A stretch of 64,000 nt of DNA from Pedobacter sp. BMA (GCF_001027745.1 NZ_LECU01000009.1:62001-126000); one strand, 5' to 3'; shown: positions 7,975-17,432, counted from the first letter of the stretch. Notes: generated from the sequence alone by a model not told the origin. Translations and numbers: made by a program.

Positions 7975-10900
7975 AAAATATATTATTAGCGCTTTGCCTT
8001 TTTTTCATCATTCAATATTCGAACGCACAATTGGTAACAGGCCGAGTTGTAGATTCAATAGATAAGAAGCCATTGGGTGGGGTAAACATTCGGCTAGGTG
8101 ATAGAAATACGGTTACCGATATTTTAGGTAATTTTTCACTAAAGGCTTCAAAAAGCATGAATGTTATCACGGCAAGCCTGCTGGGATACAAATTTTATAG
8201 TCAATCCATCAAAACATCCGGTACACCGCCAATAATCATCGAAATGGTTATCGATAGCAGGCAACTCGAAGAGGTTACGATCGTGAACACAGGATACCAA
8301 CAGTTAAGCAAAGAAAAATTAACAGGCAGTTTTACAACAGTAGATAACCGAACATTTAACCTTCAAACCGGGCCGAATATCATTGAGCGGTTGGAAGGAG
8401 TAACATCATCATTAAGTGTGGATAGAACAACTAATGGGGCTAGTCTGCTGGTGAGGGGGCTTAGCAGTTTACAAAGTGACCGGAGCCCGCTAATTGTGCT
8501 TGATAATTTTCCTTACGAAGGAAGCCTAGAAAACCTGAATCCTGGTGATGTAGAAAATATCACTGTATTAAAAGATGCTGCGGCTACCTCAATTTGGGGT
8601 GCCAGGGCAGGGAATGGGGTAATTGTAATTACGACTAAAAAAGGGAAATATAACGATGCCCTGGCAGCTACTGTCCAGGTAAATTACAGCCTTTTTTCTA
8701 AACCCACACTTGCTTATAAGCGACTGATGGATAGCCGCGATTTCATTGCTGTCGAACGTATGCTTTTTACGCAGGGATACTACAGCAGCCAGGAATCATC
8801 TTCTGAAAAGCTTCCTTTTTCTGAAGCAGTAGAATTGCTTATTGCACAGCGTGATAATAAAATTACTTCAGCGGCGATGGAATCTGGCCTGAGCCGCCTT
8901 GGAAACCAATCTATGGCAGAAAATTACATCAACAGCTTTTATACGCAGGCGGTCAACCGGCAGTACAATTTTTCGCTTGCCAAAGGTAATCAGGAAAGCA
9001 GGTGGCAGGCCTTTGGCGGGTTTGATGATAATGTTGATGCACTTGGTGCTACAGGCAAAAGAATTAATATGAAAGTGGAAAATGGTTTGAAGATTGGTAA
9101 ATCTCTTGAACTTACTTTAGGTATACAACTAACACACTCCATTGACAACAGCGGACGAACCGCTTTTAATAGCCTTATTTCTGGATCAGGTTATTTGCCA
9201 CCTTACACACAATTTGCAGATGCACAGGGTAATGCTCTGGCTGTGATTCATGATTACCGGGCGTCGGCCATCAGCGCTTTGAACGCGCCTCTTCTGGATT
9301 GGAATTACTATCCGTTAACAGATGGCGACTATTCTTTTAGCCGCACAAAGCTGAATGACATTCTTGGTAATGCCAGATTAGTTTATCAGCTTCCTTTTGG
9401 GTTTAAACTTTCTGCAAGTTATCAGTATCAAAATCAGCACACTGGTTCTCAGGTCACTAATCAGCAGTCGAGCTATTTTATCAGGAATTTATTAAACCAA
9501 ACCAGTTCGGTAAATAATGGGGTGGTAACTCAGAATTTGCCCAAAGGAGCCGTTATTGATGACCAGGATCAGGTTTTGGAAGTAAATAATCTGCGCAGCC
9601 AGATGGACTATAACAAGTATTTCGATAAGCTGTCGGTAACGGCAATTGCCGGATTTGAAATGAGACAGGCTGCAACACAGGGGCATAGCAATAGGGCATA
9701 TGGAGTTAATGAAAGCAGTATGCTTACCACTGGTGTAGATTATAATACTTATTACACCAATCCTCTAACTGGTAATTTTATGACTATTCCTTACCTTAAT
9801 GAGTTTACTGGTCTTAACAATCGTTACCTTTCCTTTTATGGAAATGGAGCACTAGGTTGGAATGAGCGCTATTACCTTACTGGAAGCCTGAGACGCGACG
9901 CCTCCAATCTTTTCGGGGTGAGTACCAATAATAAATGGAACCCGCTTTGGTCGATTGGGGGAGCATGGCTGATTACCCAGGAAGAATGGATGAAGAGCGA
10001 TTTAATCAATTTTGCCAAATTGCGTTTAAGTTACGGAAAGACCGGAAATGCTAATGCCAGATTATCGGCTGTAACTACGATCGTTGCTAGCGGTATTAAC
10101 CCGTATACCCAAACCACATACTCGGGTTTTTCGAACTATGCCAATCCGGATTTGCGTTGGGAAAAAGTAGCCACGTTGAATATGGGTGCAGATCTGAAAT
10201 TGTTTAATAACAGGCTTGGTATAAACCTGGATTACTATATTAAAAAATCTACCGACCTGATCAGTTCCGAACTGATTGATTATTCGGCAGGAGTGGGCGC
10301 GAGAATTACGCGAAATACAGCAGCTATCAGTAGTAGGGGCCTGGACGTTGAGATCACGAGCACAAACGTTAATGGGAAATTGCAATGGCAAAGTTCGGCC
10401 TATCTGAACTACTACAGTGATCGGGTAGATAAATATTACCTCTCGAGTACTAATGCGTCAAATTATGTAAACGGAAATCTCTCCATCTCAGGGATTGTAG
10501 GGATGCCGGTTTATGCTATCTACGCGTATAAGTGGGCGGGATTAAATCCATCCAATGGTAATCCGGTTGGTTATTTGAACGGCCAGCTAAGTGAGAATTA
10601 TGGTACGATTATGGGATCATCAGCTACGATCAATGATTTACAGTATGTCGGCCCTGCTTTCCCGGTATTTAATATGGCATTTGGCAACACTTTCAACTTT
10701 AAGCATGTTGAACTTGATTTCAGGATTACCGGCAAGTTTGGCTATTACACCCGCCGGCCTTCATTAAGTTATACCAATTTATATAGTGCAAGGGCAGGTG
10801 ATTCAGAATACAACAATCGTTGGCAAAAGCCTGGCGATGAAGCACACACAGTTGTGCCATCACAGGTTTACCCTTCATCATCCGCGAGAGATGCGTTCTA

Positions 10901-11138
10901 CGGCTCATCTGAAGCCACCGTAATCAGCGGCGATCATATCCGGTTGCAATACATTGCGTTGGGTTACCGCTTTGCCCGGCAAACAAGCTCGTGGCTGCCT
11001 TTTAAAGAAGCTAATGTTCGGCTGATTGCATCTAACATCGGTATTTTGTGGCGAGGTAATAGTTTCCGTGTCGACCCTGATTATCCTACTGAACCACCAT
11101 TAAAAACTTATTCTGTAAATCTCAAACTCAACTTTTAA
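7971..11138 (+). CDS. SusC/RagA-type TonB-dependent outer-membrane receptor
   Basis: Outer-membrane transporter of 1055 residues. After a signal peptide (to about residue 19, SNAQ) comes a carboxypeptidase-regulatory-like domain (about 20-95, GRVVDSIDKKPLGGVNI), then a plug domain with the SusC hallmarks LLVRGLSSL, VLKDAAATSIWGARAGNG and IVITTKKG, then a long beta barrel ending in LNLKLNF with the usual C-terminal Phe. No STN domain, so no anti-sigma signalling is expected. It works with the SusD-like lipoprotein encoded next (1-base gap). No polysaccharide-degrading enzymes are nearby, so the substrate may be a peptide or other nutrient rather than a glycan. Confidence 0.93.
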   Translation: MKNILLALCLFFIIQYSNAQLVTGRVVDSIDKKPLGGVNIRLGDRNTVTDILGNFSLKASKSMNVITASLLGYKFYSQSIKTSGTPPIIIEMVIDSRQLEEVTIVNTGYQQLSKEKLTGSFTTVDNRTFNLQTGPNIIERLEGVTSSLSVDRTTNGASLLVRGLSSLQSDRSPLIVLDNFPYEGSLENLNPGDVENITVLKDAAATSIWGARAGNGVIVITTKKGKYNDALAATVQVNYSLFSKPTLAYKRLMDSRDFIAVERMLFTQGYYSSQESSSEKLPFSEAVELLIAQRDNKITSAAMESGLSRLGNQSMAENYINSFYTQAVNRQYNFSLAKGNQESRWQAFGGFDDNVDALGATGKRINMKVENGLKIGKSLELTLGIQLTHSIDNSGRTAFNSLISGSGYLPPYTQFADAQGNALAVIHDYRASAISALNAPLLDWNYYPLTDGDYSFSRTKLNDILGNARLVYQLPFGFKLSASYQYQNQHTGSQVTNQQSSYFIRNLLNQTSSVNNGVVTQNLPKGAVIDDQDQVLEVNNLRSQMDYNKYFDKLSVTAIAGFEMRQAATQGHSNRAYGVNESSMLTTGVDYNTYYTNPLTGNFMTIPYLNEFTGLNNRYLSFYGNGALGWNERYYLTGSLRRDASNLFGVSTNNKWNPLWSIGGAWLITQEEWMKSDLINFAKLRLSYGKTGNANARLSAVTTIVASGINPYTQTTYSGFSNYANPDLRWEKVATLNMGADLKLFNNRLGINLDYYIKKSTDLISSELIDYSAGVGARITRNTAAISSRGLDVEITSTNVNGKLQWQSSAYLNYYSDRVDKYYLSSTNASNYVNGNLSISGIVGMPVYAIYAYKWAGLNPSNGNPVGYLNGQLSENYGTIMGSSATINDLQYVGPAFPVFNMAFGNTFNFKHVELDFRITGKFGYYTRRPSLSYTNLYSARAGDSEYNNRWQKPGDEAHTVVPSQVYPSSSARDAFYGSSEATVISGDHIRLQYIALGYRFARQTSSWLPFKEANVRLIASNIGILWRGNSFRVDPDYPTEPPLKTYSVNLKLNF

Positions 11139-11139
11139 G

Positions 11140-12492
11140 ATGAAAAACCATAGCTATTTATTAGGATTGCTATTGCTTTTGCAAGCAATGTCGTGTAAGA
11201 AATATTTAGAAGAAAAGCCAAGTATAAAACTTGGGGTGCCCACTAGCGTTGAAGATTACCAATCGCTACTTGATCAGTATAATGTAATGAGCGATCGTGA
11301 TGCATCATCTGGTGAAGCCAGTGCGGGTGAATTTTACCTCACCGATGCTGATTATAATGCACGGGATGAAGAAGACCGTCGAATGTACACCTGGCAAAAT
11401 AGCAGGGTTTACAAAGCAGGTGGAAATGAATGGGGGTATACATATTCTTCAATTTATAGTGCTAATTCAGTTATCGAGGCATGGGAAGCTCTACCAGATA
11501 CAGATAAACAGAGTTTGAAATGGAGAGACGTAGCAGGACAGGCATTCCTCATCAGGGCGAAATGTTATTTAACATTAGCTACTATCTGGTGTAAAGCATA
11601 CGATCCAAATACATCAGCAAATTTACCCGGCATCCCGCTTCGTTTAAACACTAATTTCAGCGAAGTTTCAATAAGAGCAAGCCTTGAGGCGAGTTACAGT
11701 CAGGTAATCACTGACTTGAAAAAGTCAGTCACTTTGCTGCCTATCACGCCACTGCATGTGGTGAGGGCCTCAAAACCTGCTGCATATGGTTTACTTGCGA
11801 GGACATACCTATGGATGCGACAATACGAAAATTGTAGGCTGTATGCAGACTCTTGCCTGATGCTGAAAAAGGATCTTATTAATTTTAATACCCTTACTGC
11901 GAGTGCAACATATCCGGTGAGTCAGTTCAATACTGAAGTGATTATGGCAAATAAGATGGGGGTTATAGTTCCCATATTGAGTCCTTCAAGAGCTAGGGTA
12001 AATCCAGAAGTTTATGCGCTTTATGACAATAATGACCTACGTAAAACTATTTTCTTCAAGATAGCTAGTGGCATAACCACATTCAAAGGCAGCTATGCGG
12101 GTTCGGGTGCGTTATTCTGTGGAGTAGCTACTGACGAAGTGTATCTCATGCGGGCAGAAAGCCGATGTCGGTCGGGTAATATTAATGGTGCCTTAGCAGA
12201 TTTAAATTTACTGCTTTCCAATCGCTATAAAACCGGAACATTCACGATATACAATTCGACGGATCAAGCACAATTGCTTAACATAATTGTCAAAGAGAGG
12301 CGGAAGGAGTTATTTGGTAGGGGCTTGCGATGGCCGGATATGAAAAGATTAAATGAGGAGGGAGCAGGTATTTCACTGAGCCGAATAATTGCAGGAACAA
12401 TTTACAGTCTCCCTGCAAAAAGTTCACGGTTTGCCATGCCGATACCAGAAGATATACTTCAGCTATCCGGTATTTTTCAAAACAGCTATTAA
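11140..12492 (+). CDS. SusD/RagB-type surface lipoprotein
   Basis: A 450-residue lipoprotein with signal peptide and lipobox (LLLQAMSCKK, Cys19), followed by a helical SusD fold. Typical SusD features are the early EKPS segment, a central region of TPR-like helices (LIRAKCYLTLA, KPAAYGLLARTYLWM) and a C-terminal RRKELFGRGLRWPDMKR motif. It caps the SusC channel and binds the substrate at the cell surface. It is the last gene of the TlpA-SusCD operon and is followed 5 bases later by a palindromic terminator. Confidence 0.92.
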   Translation: MKNHSYLLGLLLLLQAMSCKKYLEEKPSIKLGVPTSVEDYQSLLDQYNVMSDRDASSGEASAGEFYLTDADYNARDEEDRRMYTWQNSRVYKAGGNEWGYTYSSIYSANSVIEAWEALPDTDKQSLKWRDVAGQAFLIRAKCYLTLATIWCKAYDPNTSANLPGIPLRLNTNFSEVSIRASLEASYSQVITDLKKSVTLLPITPLHVVRASKPAAYGLLARTYLWMRQYENCRLYADSCLMLKKDLINFNTLTASATYPVSQFNTEVIMANKMGVIVPILSPSRARVNPEVYALYDNNDLRKTIFFKIASGITTFKGSYAGSGALFCGVATDEVYLMRAESRCRSGNINGALADLNLLLSNRYKTGTFTIYNSTDQAQLLNIIVKERRKELFGRGLRWPDMKRLNEEGAGISLSRIIAGTIYSLPAKSSRFAMPIPEDILQLSGIFQNSY

Positions 12493-12497
12493 AACAA

Positions 12498-12522
12498 GCG
12501 GCCGTATCCTGGATACGGCCGC
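12498..12522. terminator. Terminator hairpin between convergent genes
   Basis: GCGGCCGTATCC and GGATACGGCCGC form a perfect 12-bp palindrome around one base. It separates the SusD stop (12492) from the DUF6520 stop (12534). Read on the minus strand it is followed by TTGTTTT, so it best serves the minus-strand gene, but the stem could stop both. Confidence 0.75.
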
Positions 12523-12533
12523 ATGATGCAGGT

Positions 12534-12863
12534 TTACTGTTCTGCTTTGTGGCTAATCACTTTACCCGAATCATCCATGTCACTGGCTGTTGGGTTAGCG
12601 GTTAGATAAGCACTCAAGTTCGCATACTCACTACTATCAAACTGAAGTAAACAAGGAATGTCATCGCCGCCACAACCCGATGGGTTGCTCACGTTAGACA
12701 CATCTGTCCAGTTTGATGGATTATTAATCCCGGTTTCTGTATTTAAGTTATACCGGAATTTAAGCGTAGTGAATTTTTCACTTGGAGTAAACGCATTCAA
12801 AGTAACCACCAGGCCGAATCCAATGAGGATTGCTAAGCCTGCTTTTAAATTGAAGCTTTTCAT
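12534..12863 (-). CDS. DUF6520-family exported small protein
   Basis: A 109-residue protein with an N-terminal hydrophobic signal (KAGLAILIGFGLVVTLNAF), then a short exported domain holding two close cysteines (SGCGGDDIPCLLQF). This pattern is that of DUF6520 proteins, found in Sphingobacteriaceae near MauE/DoxX-like, TlpA-like and SusCD genes. Role unknown. The MauE-like gene upstream on the same strand fits that known neighbourhood. The preceding hairpin region acts as its terminator. Confidence 0.7.
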   Translation of the reverse strand: MKSFNLKAGLAILIGFGLVVTLNAFTPSEKFTTLKFRYNLNTETGINNPSNWTDVSNVSNPSGCGGDDIPCLLQFDSSEYANLSAYLTANPTASDMDDSGKVISHKAEQ

Positions 12864-12999
12864 CGCTATAATAATTGATGTTAAACAATACCTGTAAGGT
12901 ATACAGGCTATTATTTATGGTTCCTTGGCAACCAGCCATAAACAATATTACTTATCGCATTAAAGGTGAAAGTGGTTGTTGGCTTTCGTTTAATCGGGA

Positions 13000-13437
13000 C
13001 TATGCCGAAACCTCCTTTCGCTTAAAGCTTAGCCAAGTTCTAAAGGAAGGAGGAACTGGGCAAGCCAGATAAAACAATAGATGGCTAGGCCATCCGATTG
13101 ATTGCAATACACTCCTGCGTAAGCGGAGTTTTTTGGTGTGATCATGTAATGGGATAAATGAATGATATACAATGAATAACAATAGGATCAAAATAGAAGA
13201 TAGCACGCCGAACTTCCTGCTGCTTCCGGATCTGAAAAAAGCAGCAGTAAAAAGTTCGACACCATAAAGCATAAAGTTAAGTAGTTCGGCCGCTCTCTTA
13301 CCGAATACCTGTTTATGCATTTGGTTTTTAAATCCATGAAAATCTGACAGTTTCGATATGGCCATATCATCCCTGAGCCAAACCAGTACGGCGCTGATTA
13401 GCTGGGTTGATAGGTCATATGTTAATCTTTTTTTCAT
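13000..13437 (-). CDS. MauE/DoxX-like small membrane protein, perhaps degenerate
   Basis: A protein of 145 residues with about four hydrophobic segments. AISKLSDFHGFKNQ followed by AAELLNFMLYGVELF and GWPSHLLFY matches the layout of MauE/DoxX redox-associated membrane proteins. Family members in this lineage normally have a CSCGG motif just before the GW segment; here the position reads LRLRRSVLQSIGW, without cysteines. The tail after residue 125 is basic and unusual. The gene may be decaying or no longer redox-active. It lies upstream of DUF6520 on the same strand. Confidence 0.5.
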   Translation of the reverse strand: MKKRLTYDLSTQLISAVLVWLRDDMAISKLSDFHGFKNQMHKQVFGKRAAELLNFMLYGVELFTAAFFRSGSSRKFGVLSSILILLLFIVYHSFIPLHDHTKKLRLRRSVLQSIGWPSHLLFYLACPVPPSFRTWLSFKRKEVSA

Positions 13438-13550
13438 GATTTAGAACGATTGGTTATGATCGTTGATGTAAAGGTAGTATGAAATGGAAGGGCAATAAAG
13501 TTGCTGAAGGAGCAACCTTCAGCAACCGATGCCTTTAAAGACCCTGGAAC

Positions 13551-13790
13551 ATGGAAAATAATTCAAAAAAAAATTATGCAATTTTAAATTTGCCTATAAA
13601 GGAACTTGCGTTTAGCGAAAACTTTAAATTAAGATCGAAGTTAATGGGCTTCTTTTGCCTGAATGATATCTTGAGTTGTGATCTCAGGAAATTGCATGAG
13701 AGGGAGGATTATTCTGAACGCTTTTATTACGAATTCATCAGGTTTCTTACTGACAATGATTTAAGCCATGCATTACCAATGGGTGAGTAG
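13551..13790 (+). CDS. Small protein resembling the RNA polymerase alpha C-terminal domain
   Basis: Seventy-nine residues. The order IKELAFSENFKLRSKLMGF, then NDILSCDLRKLHERE, then a closing helix resembles the helix-hairpin-helix of the RpoA C-terminal domain (LSVRAYNCL...GINTVGDLL...). Free-standing proteins of this type occur in Pedobacter-like genomes. It may bind DNA or a regulator, but this is inferred from a short pattern. It stands alone, convergent with the gene at 13808. Confidence 0.5.
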   Translation: MENNSKKNYAILNLPIKELAFSENFKLRSKLMGFFCLNDILSCDLRKLHEREDYSERFYYEFIRFLTDNDLSHALPMGE

Positions 13791-13807
13791 TTAAGATTGC
13801 CCTGGAT

Positions 13808-14644
13808 TTATTTTAACTTTTTATCTATAAAGCCCAGGATCTCTCTGAATATATCAGCCAGGCTCTCAAATACGTTATCAAATACTTCATAGAAACGGTT
13901 ATGAACACTGTGTTCAGATATTTTTTTTCCATCACTCGTTCTGAAATTTTTTACAATAAATAAATGTACCGCCCGGGGACTTTCTGGGGTAATTATTTTC
14001 ATGTCAATTAGAAGTTTAGCCAGTACTGCCAATTGCTGAACCGTCAGGATTGTTTTGAAAGCTCCAAAATCTAAACTGTTAAAATCGCCTTCAATAATGC
14101 CCGTGGTATCATTAATGTGTTGCACTTCGGCTTCTATCCAACGAAGTATTACGGAAAATAAATCTTCCATGGAAGGAAAGAAGGCCTTGTTATCATTTGC
14201 CTGGTGCTGCTGGATATCTCTTCGGAAGCTATAAAGTAAATAGAGCTGATCAACCCTGGAAGTTTCGGAATAAGTTTCACTCTTTATGAAGTCGCATATT
14301 AATTGATAAATGAAAGGGTGATTGAAGTTGATGCTGATCAGGTAGTTACGTATTTCAAACTCGTGGGGTTTTGTTCCCAGCTGCACGATACAATCAATTA
14401 AATTTCGGGTTTGCGATTCCAGAGCCTGCCCGCGCTGTAAACTAATTGGTTGGGGATAATCCATCATGTTTTCAATCGCTCTTTGATAAGCGTCGTAGAA
14501 ATGATCGCTGTATCCCCGGTCTACTAAGGCCTGTTTCAGGGCATCCAAGGTTCCCTCACTAATTACGATTGAATTACTTTGGCCAAAGTCTGGCTCATCA
14601 GCATTGTTTTGTTGAGCAGATAACATATTAAGTTTTTTCACCAA
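13808..14644 (-). CDS. RteC-like or related conserved protein, 278 aa
   Basis: A soluble helical protein whose middle (EIRNYLISINFNHPFIY) and C-terminal half (ILTVQQLAVLAKLLIDMKII, then FRTSDGKKISEHSVHNRFYE) align by eye with the protein at 15800-16972. The pattern of a YL..NFNH segment, an RRD..Q helix and a late LTVxQLAxLxKLL helix is widespread in Bacteroidota and weakly resembles RteC, the excision regulator of CTnDOT-type elements. The RteC link is a guess; the relation between the two proteins in this window is directly visible. Confidence 0.55.
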   Translation of the reverse strand: MVKKLNMLSAQQNNADEPDFGQSNSIVISEGTLDALKQALVDRGYSDHFYDAYQRAIENMMDYPQPISLQRGQALESQTRNLIDCIVQLGTKPHEFEIRNYLISINFNHPFIYQLICDFIKSETYSETSRVDQLYLLYSFRRDIQQHQANDNKAFFPSMEDLFSVILRWIEAEVQHINDTTGIIEGDFNSLDFGAFKTILTVQQLAVLAKLLIDMKIITPESPRAVHLFIVKNFRTSDGKKISEHSVHNRFYEVFDNVFESLADIFREILGFIDKKLK

Positions 14645-15158
14645 TTTAAATCAAACCAAACACTACTTCGCCACGCCCGTGATGAAACTGCTAAAATGCG
14701 TGGTGAAATTTCCGTTTGTTATTCGCTAGCTGCAGGACTGATTGTCTGAATAGCAGGGTTGCAACTACAGTAACCTTCAGCAACTTGATTTATGATTCGG
14801 CTAATGTTTTATTTGTATCGTCATCAGGCATGTATTGCCTCATGATATCCCTACTGCCTCTCAGGCGATTTTATTTAACATTTAAATTTTACGCTATGCA
14901 AAAAAGATTTTACTGGCGCCAGAGAGCGCCTTAGGTTTCCTAGTAGATTGGTAGTACCGTCGCACTTAACTTGCTTGGGTTTTCCTTGCACATTGTATGC
15001 ATATTCCTTGCGTATTGTTTGGGTAAATGCAGCGAAAACGGGGTCAAAGTGCTCAAAAACCCCCTTTTTGCTTAGAAAATCCCCTTAAACCTACCACCAA
15101 GGCACTTTTTTTAATTCAAATTTCAATTAATCATTAACAAACTTTAATCATTACAATT
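14645..15158. promoter_or_regulatory. Divergent intergenic region with leader-like elements upstream of DUF6266
   Basis: A 12-codon ORF (14896-14934, MQKRFYWRQRAP) ends in a GGCGC / GCGCC dyad (14915-14930). Further on, GGGGT (15040-15044) pairs with ACCCC (15059-15063) ahead of CTTTTTG, a terminator-like hairpin about 90 bases before the DUF6266 start. This recalls the TlpA leader but is weaker. No other gene is convincing. Confidence 0.35.
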
Positions 15159-15803
15159 ATGGCAAAACTTAAAAAAGGAATCATGGGACCATTGTCTGGA
15201 AAAATTGGCCCTGTAGTAGGGTCAAGCTGGAGGGGTGTGGATTACATCCGGTCGGCTCCTATCATTAAAGATCCTATGTATGGCAAATCTGAAAAACAGA
15301 TTGCACATCAACAGAAATTCAAGTTCATGACAAGGTTTCTCGAACCTTTTCATCCGTATGTGGCTATTGGTTTTTATAAACCTAACTTGCAAAACATTGA
15401 ACTTAACGTTGCCTTCAGCTATAACTTTGAAGAGGCGCTTTTGGGCATCAATCCAGATTTCGAGATTGATTATAGTAAGTTTTCCATTAGCAGGGGCATT
15501 CAGTCGGGCTTAACTGATCTGGAATTTTCTTGGGTTTCAGCAAGTGAAGTTTTGTTGACATGGAAGAATGAGTCTGGTTACCATGCCCGGTACGATGATC
15601 AGGTGATGCTGGCAATTTATGCACCAGCAATTCACGCCGTTACCGGTTCTGTAATTGCCGCGCAGAGGCGGGACGGAAGGATTAGTTATACCTTACCCGA
15701 TAAATTTGTGGACAAGGTATTGGAGGTATATGTGGGGGTGGTTACATCCATCCGTAAGAAAAGCAGTAACAGCCAGTATCTCGGCAGAAAGGAGTTTCTA
15801 TGA
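15159..15803 (+). CDS. DUF6266-family protein
   Basis: A 214-residue protein with the family's opening: KKGIMGPLSGKIGPVVG, SSWRGVDYIRSAP. No signal peptide or membrane segment. The function of DUF6266 is unknown; the glycine-rich start and beta-rich remainder suggest a structural or assembling protein. The second copy at 61175 shares this opening (KQGILGGFRKKTGTVVGAYW). Its stop overlaps the next gene by 4 bases (ATGA), so translation of the RteC-like protein is coupled to it. Confidence 0.82.
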   Translation: MAKLKKGIMGPLSGKIGPVVGSSWRGVDYIRSAPIIKDPMYGKSEKQIAHQQKFKFMTRFLEPFHPYVAIGFYKPNLQNIELNVAFSYNFEEALLGINPDFEIDYSKFSISRGIQSGLTDLEFSWVSASEVLLTWKNESGYHARYDDQVMLAIYAPAIHAVTGSVIAAQRRDGRISYTLPDKFVDKVLEVYVGVVTSIRKKSSNSQYLGRKEFL

Positions 15804-16972
15804 GAGCAATTTTATCTAAATTAAAGGCTTTCGTGAAAGAGGTTCGTTCGGGCGCGGAGCCAGCAACCAGCAATTCGGAAACTATTTTTGATGGATTCAC
15901 CATTCAGCTTCAGGCACATGAACTTGCATTTTATGACGAAGTGGATGGACTAATTTGCAGCAAGCAAAGGGGGGAGAGAGTTCAACGTAAAATGCTACAA
16001 TATCAGCAGCATTGCACGATGTTTATGGATCAATTGTTTTATAAAATAAAGGATGATGGTCAAACAACTGAGCGCAATGATGTCATGAAAAGTTTGAGCA
16101 GGATGATTGATTATCTGAAAAACAATTATCCTCATTACTTCTCAATGGATGGGTTAGTTCCTTTGATCGAACTGGAGGATAGATTGATCAATCTTAAAAG
16201 TCAACATCAGGTTTTGTTTGCCGGCCTGCGCAAGCGAAAGGTAAATGAAGAAATTGAAAAGATATTCAGCACTTTTTATAACGGGCAGTTTTCAAGGAAA
16301 AAAGTGAGTTACCGTGAACTGGATTATCTGGAAAAGATGCAAGCTTCGCTGATCAAATTCCTTCATCAGGTAAGCAATTCGCCTTTGGAGCGTTTGCTGG
16401 TGGGGCACCTCATTTACCTCAATTTTAACCATCGCAGCTTCACTGCCTGTGTGGCCGAATTGATGCAGAATGAAGCCAGTCAAAAGCAGAACGAAAAAGA
16501 ACAATACCGTTTCTGGTGTGCACTTGAACGTGATCTGAACAGCTTTGAAGATGTGAATTTGATGGGTTTCTACCCAGGCAGCCTAAGCGCGCGGATGCAG
16601 TTATTAAATTTTGTAAATGCCGAGATTGTTTACTTTCATCGAAAGGCGGATGCCACGCCTACAAAGGCAGCATTGCCTGGTGTTGTCGAAAGCAGTTTCC
16701 GTGTGAAAATTGCTTTATCTACGGCAGGGCTGGCTTACCTGATTAGGTTATTCATTGAAACAGCTGTTGTAGAAGCTAATCCGAGGTCAGCGCTATTGCG
16801 GTTTATTTGCAGGCATGTTGAAACAGCTGGGATAGGGGACGAGTTGATTTCTGCCAATAGTTTGGGCACGAAGTATAAGCAGGTGGTGCAGAGTACGGCG
16901 TTGGTGGTGTATCGGTTGCTGAAGCGGATGGTGCGGGCGGTTGAGGTGCAGTTTCCAGGGGTGGTGGGGTAG
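15800..16972 (+). CDS. RteC-like or related conserved protein, 390 aa
   Basis: Coupled to the DUF6266 gene by a 4-base overlap. The region from about residue 203 (LVGHLIYLNFNHRSF) to the end (ALSTAGLAYLIRLFIE, then KYKQVVQSTALVVYRLLKRM) matches the order of motifs in the 278-residue protein at 13808-14644, so the two are homologues that diverged strongly. The N-terminal 200 residues are helical and specific to this one. The resemblance to RteC is weak. A hairpin terminator follows the stop. Confidence 0.6.
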   Translation: MRAILSKLKAFVKEVRSGAEPATSNSETIFDGFTIQLQAHELAFYDEVDGLICSKQRGERVQRKMLQYQQHCTMFMDQLFYKIKDDGQTTERNDVMKSLSRMIDYLKNNYPHYFSMDGLVPLIELEDRLINLKSQHQVLFAGLRKRKVNEEIEKIFSTFYNGQFSRKKVSYRELDYLEKMQASLIKFLHQVSNSPLERLLVGHLIYLNFNHRSFTACVAELMQNEASQKQNEKEQYRFWCALERDLNSFEDVNLMGFYPGSLSARMQLLNFVNAEIVYFHRKADATPTKAALPGVVESSFRVKIALSTAGLAYLIRLFIETAVVEANPRSALLRFICRHVETAGIGDELISANSLGTKYKQVVQSTALVVYRLLKRMVRAVEVQFPGVVG

Positions 16973-16979
16973 GGATTTT

Positions 16980-17015
16980 CCACCTAAGACCTGAGGTGGG
17001 TTGAGAGTTTTTTTT
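16980..17015 (+). terminator. Terminator after the DUF6266 operon
   Basis: CCACCT (16980-16985) pairs with AGGTGG (16994-16999), followed 8 bases later by eight T residues (17008-17015). Confidence 0.6.
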
Positions 17016-17044
17016 CGGGCGGCGAAGGCCGCCCGAAAAAAAAA
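17008..17044. repeat. Strong palindrome with T tract before and A tract after
   Basis: CGGGCGGC and GCCGCCCG form a perfect 8-bp stem with loop GAAG, extended by pairing of the T tract (17008-17015) with the A tract after it. Neither strand has the usual stem-then-T order, so it is not a textbook terminator, although the combined stem is very stable. Confidence 0.6.
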
Positions 17045-17140
17045 TTAACGTATCTATATTATGTGATTAGCTATTGGGATTTCTATAAGGTTCGAGCTCG
17101 TCAGTCACTCCTGATCGACAAAAGGATCGATAATTTTTAT

Positions 17141-17395
17141 TCATTTTTCTCTGGAATTTTTATTTATCAAATTGTTAACCACTATATCAGTTGGACTGCC
17201 GCTATCTAGATCGCTCAGGGGGTCATTAACTTGAGTGAATGGGGAGAGCTTATTAATCAAAGGAGTAGTTTTTTGCAATAAGGATGTGTACATGCACTTC
17301 ATCAACAGATTACTATTGCGTAATCGCAAGCCTGGCAGGCTGTAATGGGAAGTTAGATAGTGATGAGTTTTTTTTGCATCACTCAGATTTATCAA
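17141..17395 (-). CDS. Possible small gene divergent from the KAP operon
   Basis: Eighty-four codons, ATG to stop, ending 37 bases before the KAP gene starts on the other strand. Composition is plausible but nothing is recognisable; there is no signal peptide or motif. It does not overlap another gene, which is the only reason to list it. It may be chance. Confidence 0.25.
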   Translation of the reverse strand: MINLSDAKKTHHYLTSHYSLPGLRLRNSNLLMKCMYTSLLQKTTPLINKLSPFTQVNDPLSDLDSGSPTDIVVNNLINKNSREK

Positions 17396-17432
17396 GCAAT
17401 TTCCCTAAATTTACAATCCAAACGCCTCAACA

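Noticed and set aside
14716..14934. 72-codon plus-strand frame before DUF6266
   Set aside because: Only the last 12 codons seem placed like a leader; the rest has odd composition and no start context.
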